Shown here in pieces: positions 63,901-64,000 of a DNA stretch of 64,000 nt. The stretch's first letter is position 1; each line of letters opens with the position of its first letter. The DNA lies in the NCBI GenBank assembly GCA_017654935.2, contig CM065713.1:14328458-14392457 (forward strand), in the 5' to 3' direction. A program made the translations under genes and the position numbers. The notes under the pieces are model-generated. The model was not told the origin of the DNA, searched no databases, and was given only the letters and a program-made list of their open reading frames with translations. This stretch comes from Phymorhynchus buccinoides. Its lineage: Eukaryota; Mollusca; Gastropoda; Neogastropoda; Raphitomidae.

Positions 63901-64000
63901 AAATCCCCCCCATCCCTAGCAGTACCAGTTCTGAAGGTGAGCTCAAGAAGGGGAGAGAGAGAGAGAGAGAGAGAGAGGAGGAGAGGGAGAGAAGAGAGTT
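50395..64000 (+). CDS. Large low-complexity protein gene, partial (5 exons, runs off window)
   Basis: Exons 50395-52423 (start codon 50526), 54043-56647, 57219-57431, 58438-58773 and 62190-62400 join in consistent phases (2, 0, 0, 0, then 1) into more than 1750 codons. The protein is soluble: no signal peptide or membrane span. It begins with a Ser/Gln-rich part, continues with acidic Ser-rich regions, a long Gln-Gly-Tyr repeat region, a basic segment YIEQNKASYGLPRKHSSYKK, then Pro-rich and Gln-rich parts and LTTEDGQRISVDVNLRLISP. I do not recognise the family with confidence. JHY (a cilium-related protein whose gene lies in the same human chromosome band as SORL1) is a possibility worth testing, from vague motif memory only. 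The 3' end is missing. Confidence 0.8.
50412..50511 (+). promoter_or_regulatory. Two upstream ORFs in the 5' UTR
   Basis: ATG at 50412 opens a 21-codon ORF (MTPAANVTFITLHSRDDL...) ending TGA at 50475-50477; ATG at 50488 opens a 7-codon ORF (MTPVSPL). Both end before the main ATG at 50526 and might reduce its translation. Confidence 0.5.
52474..52510. repeat. Poly-G run in intron
   Basis: A run of about 25 G shortly after the donor at 52424. Confidence 0.85.
52632..53015. mobile_element. TTAA MITE (family D, copy 2)
   Basis: TTAACTCATTCAAGTCGCTC to CGTTGCGATGCTAATGAGTTAA. Complete, with TTAA at both ends; defines the ends of family D. Confidence 0.87.
53126..53375. mobile_element. TTAA MITE (family A, copy 7)
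   Basis: TTAAAACCCTTTCAACGCTA to GTGGTATTGAAAGGGTTAA; GATGCCTTTTAGTGACATGG inside. Confidence 0.83.
53515..53940. repeat. (TG)n and GTGTGACACAGTGTC repeats
   Basis: (TG)n interspersed with a TGTGACACAGTGTCTG unit, 53695-53795. ORFs here are artefacts. Confidence 0.92.
54043..56647 (+). CDS. Second gene, long exon with Gln-Gly-Tyr repeats
   Basis: Acceptor ATGTGTGCACAG before 54043; the exon completes an Arg codon split in phase 2 (AG|A). 2605 nt, open throughout, ending in phase 0 at donor GTGAGG (56648). Starts FVSSRVEHFTDDEQDDPPPA. A possible helical segment is SYQRELKGRVKSLQRRVELE, then acidic DSEDFRDSLDIPEDVEIDSE. Roughly 54840-55450 encodes about 20 irregular repeats of the type (R)QGY-x-(N/D)P-PDPQ, with Tyr and Arg spacing reminiscent of prion-like, phase-separating domains. 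The segment YIEQNKASYGLPRKHSSYKK (56342-56401), followed by HKKEEEEKLNRVFVQPKVK, looks like the best-conserved folded or binding part. Confidence 0.82.
56660..57100. repeat. GTGT/GAGA simple repeats in intron
   Basis: Mixed (GA)n and (TG)n with a roughly 60-bp unit GTGTGTGTGAGAGAGAGAGA, GATAGAGAGTG. The minus-strand Leu/Ser/His-rich ORF over it is an artefact. Confidence 0.9.
57219..57431 (+). CDS. Second gene, Pro-rich exon
   Basis: Acceptor TCAAATTCTCCTTGCAG before 57219; donor GTATTG at 57432. Phase 0 both sides, 71 codons: MGRGKKKSGGSSTSVIGRNN, then two poly-Pro runs and QQLQGARQPGPVRAFATPQQ. The first Met follows an AAG codon from the previous exon and is probably internal. Poly-Pro runs may bind SH3, WW or profilin-type partners, but this is general. 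Confidence 0.78.
57465..57790 (+). mobile_element. SINE-like retroposon R1 (copy e), (GAA)n tail
   Basis: TGTGGGGATACCGGGGGGTC, TTTTGTATAAATAGTTCCTC ... GAAACTGTCTGAGCGATCGA followed by (GAA)n and (GATGAT)n. A full-length copy in the sense direction; begins 33 bp after a donor site. Confidence 0.8.
57888..58120 (-). mobile_element. SINE-like retroposon R1 (copy f)
   Basis: CTTCGATCACTCAGACAGTT, AGGCCCAGCAAGTCCGAAAT, GGAGAATGGACCGGTAAGGC, truncated at its 5' side. Opposite in direction to copy e only 100 bp away. Confidence 0.75.
58258..58322. repeat. (CA)n microsatellite
   Basis: About 30 CA repeats with TCACACT breaks. Confidence 0.95.
58438..58773 (+). CDS. Second gene, exon with conserved-looking VNLRLISP segment
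   Basis: Acceptor AATCCTTCCCTCTGCAG before 58438; donor GTGCGT at 58774. Phase 0 both sides, 112 codons: LSTLPPHHPQQQQHQVALAP, VTQQLTTEDGQRISVDVNLR, LISPPLGTQGG, His/Gln run, PPPPSQPVVIGNQRLTGFQY. The middle part is not low-complexity and alternates hydrophobic residues as in a beta hairpin; it is the best query for finding relatives. Confidence 0.8.
58912..59157 (+). mobile_element. SINE-like retroposon R1 (copy g), split by a MITE
   Basis: CCGTGGGGATACCAGGGGGT ... CCATTATGGCCATATAGCCT, continuing after 59566 with AATGCAGAAGAAGAAGAG. Internal deletion compared with copy b. Confidence 0.75.
59158..59566. mobile_element. Inverted-repeat element (CACAGCTGTT ends)
   Basis: CACAGCTGTTTCGGGAGGAA at the left, GGTGGAACAGCTGTG at the right; GGGA lies on both sides and may be the target duplication. 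About 409 bp, A/T-rich, no ORF. Inserted in the 3' end of R1 copy g. Confidence 0.7.
59600..59995 (+). mobile_element. tRNA-derived SINE, near full length
   Basis: A box GTGGGTGGCAGGATAGTTAA, B box GACCCGGGTTCGAATCCGGA, body AAATCGAACTGAACGCCGAT, AAGCAAGTCTGACCCATGTA, AAGAGCAGGGAGAAATCCCA, then CTCTCCAAGTGGGAGCAGCC, GAATTTCACAGAGACGTGAC and an A-rich end. Related copies: 27601-27862 (-) and 9843-10015 (+). Confidence 0.85.
60035..60130. repeat. (ATC)n microsatellite
   Basis: CATCATCATCGTCGTC array of about 95 bp, next to a T/C-rich tract. Asp-rich and His-rich ORFs are artefacts. Confidence 0.95.
60163..60240 (+). repeat. Duplicate of intron start after exon at 58438-58773
   Basis: GGGTGCAAGTCTTTCAGTTT, TACACTGATTTTAGT and AACTTCAGTTTT match 58789-58860 (GGGTGCTACTCTTTCAGTTT ...), 1.37 kb upstream. 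A copy of the intron segment adjoining a donor. Confidence 0.6.
60251..60251. other. Single undetermined base
   Basis: An N next to a poly-C run marks a sequencing or assembly uncertainty. Confidence 0.95.
60473..60719. mobile_element. TTAA MITE (family A, copy 8)
   Basis: CTAAACCCTTTCATCGCCAA to GGCGACGAAAGGGTTAA; left TTAA mutated to CTAA. Contains ATGTCACTAAAAGGCATCAA. Confidence 0.85.
60752..60940. repeat. (GA)n and (TG)n microsatellites
   Basis: (GA)n 60753-60793 running into (TG)n, and (TG)n 60884-60940. Confidence 0.95.
61050..61130 (+). mobile_element. L2/SINE-like 3' tail with (ATT)n
   Basis: TAAGCGCATAGAGCTCCACA, GGAATGCGCTATATAAATGA then (TTATTA)n. Same tail as 5185-5270. Confidence 0.6.
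61131..62189. other. Intron with a 100-bp direct repeat, no gene
   Basis: GAGGCTAAGAGAGAGGATAT ... GGGAAGGAACTTCTTGTAAT ... TTATTTATGGCACCTATTCG at about 61665-61765 recurs at about 62014-62115 with few changes. The segment between holds an 88-codon ORF without recognisable features. The repeat is related to part of MITE family F. Confidence 0.45.
62190..62400 (+). CDS. Second gene, last exon seen
   Basis: Acceptor TTTTTGTGGTGTTCCAG before 62190; phase 0 in, phase 1 out at donor GTGAGC (62401). Reads PLFDPADVMEYPRGRYSADD, VLSSKNLDRE, a Gly-rich stretch, and FSPYKKIPPIPSSTSSE. The end of this exon and its donor are the seed of the tandem array that follows, so the donor in use could be any of several copies. 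Confidence 0.78.
62355..64000 (+). repeat. Tandem array of the exon end plus donor (about 13 copies)
   Basis: The unit, about 110-170 bp, is TTTACCCTACAAGGAAATCC, CCCATCCCTAGCAGTACCAG, TTCTGAAGGTGAGCTCAAGA and a (GAGA)n spacer ending TATGGGTAATG. GAAGGTGAGC donors lie near 62398, 62518, 62761, 62892, 63024, 63141, 63270, 63392, 63518, 63682, 63811 and 63936; one copy (62636) has GAAGATGAGC and has lost the donor. Frame stays open from the exon through four repeats, to 62840. The array reaches the window end. Confidence 0.93.

Overview
This is a stretch of animal nuclear DNA. It has long introns with GT-AG splice sites, very heavy microsatellite and minisatellite load, non-LTR retrotransposon pieces, tRNA-headed SINEs and many small inverted-repeat (MITE-like) transposons. 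The repeat style (tRNA SINEs with a domain resembling those of molluscs, dense CA/TG tracts) suggests a mollusc, perhaps a marine gastropod. That is inference from memory; no species can be read directly from the sequence.

Positions 1-31148 (+) hold the 3' part of a sortilin-related receptor (SORL1/SorLA/LR11) gene. Thirteen exons can be joined with consistent splice phases into about 616 residues: the end of one fibronectin type III (FN3) domain, five further complete FN3 domains, one membrane span and a short cytosolic tail. The tail carries the FANSHY retromer-type motif and an acidic terminus ending in DDEPLVLA. These match the arrangement and roughly the length of the last quarter of human SORL1. 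The introns carry a truncated CR1/L2-like retrotransposon with a reverse transcriptase ORF (about 12340-14335), SINEs, a deleted hAT-like element and many TTAA-flanked MITEs.

Positions 31149-50394 hold no gene I can support. They contain the probable SORL1 3'UTR, MITEs, a 1.7 kb inverted-repeat element with a dispersed 12-bp motif inserted inside another MITE, a retrotransposon tail, and a U4 snRNA-derived retroposon with target-site duplication at 41606-41815 (-).

Positions 50395-64000 (+) hold five exons (running off the window) of a large, low-complexity, proline/glutamine/glycine/tyrosine-rich protein of more than 1750 residues that I do not recognise with confidence.

The most striking pattern is that exon-intron boundaries of both genes have been expanded into tandem arrays. 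The repeated unit includes the splice site and a few codons of exon. This is seen at SORL1 exons here numbered 2, 4, 7, 11 and 12, and at the last exon of the second gene. Some arrays keep intact splice sites and reading phase, so they could make extra mini-exons or alternative splice sites.
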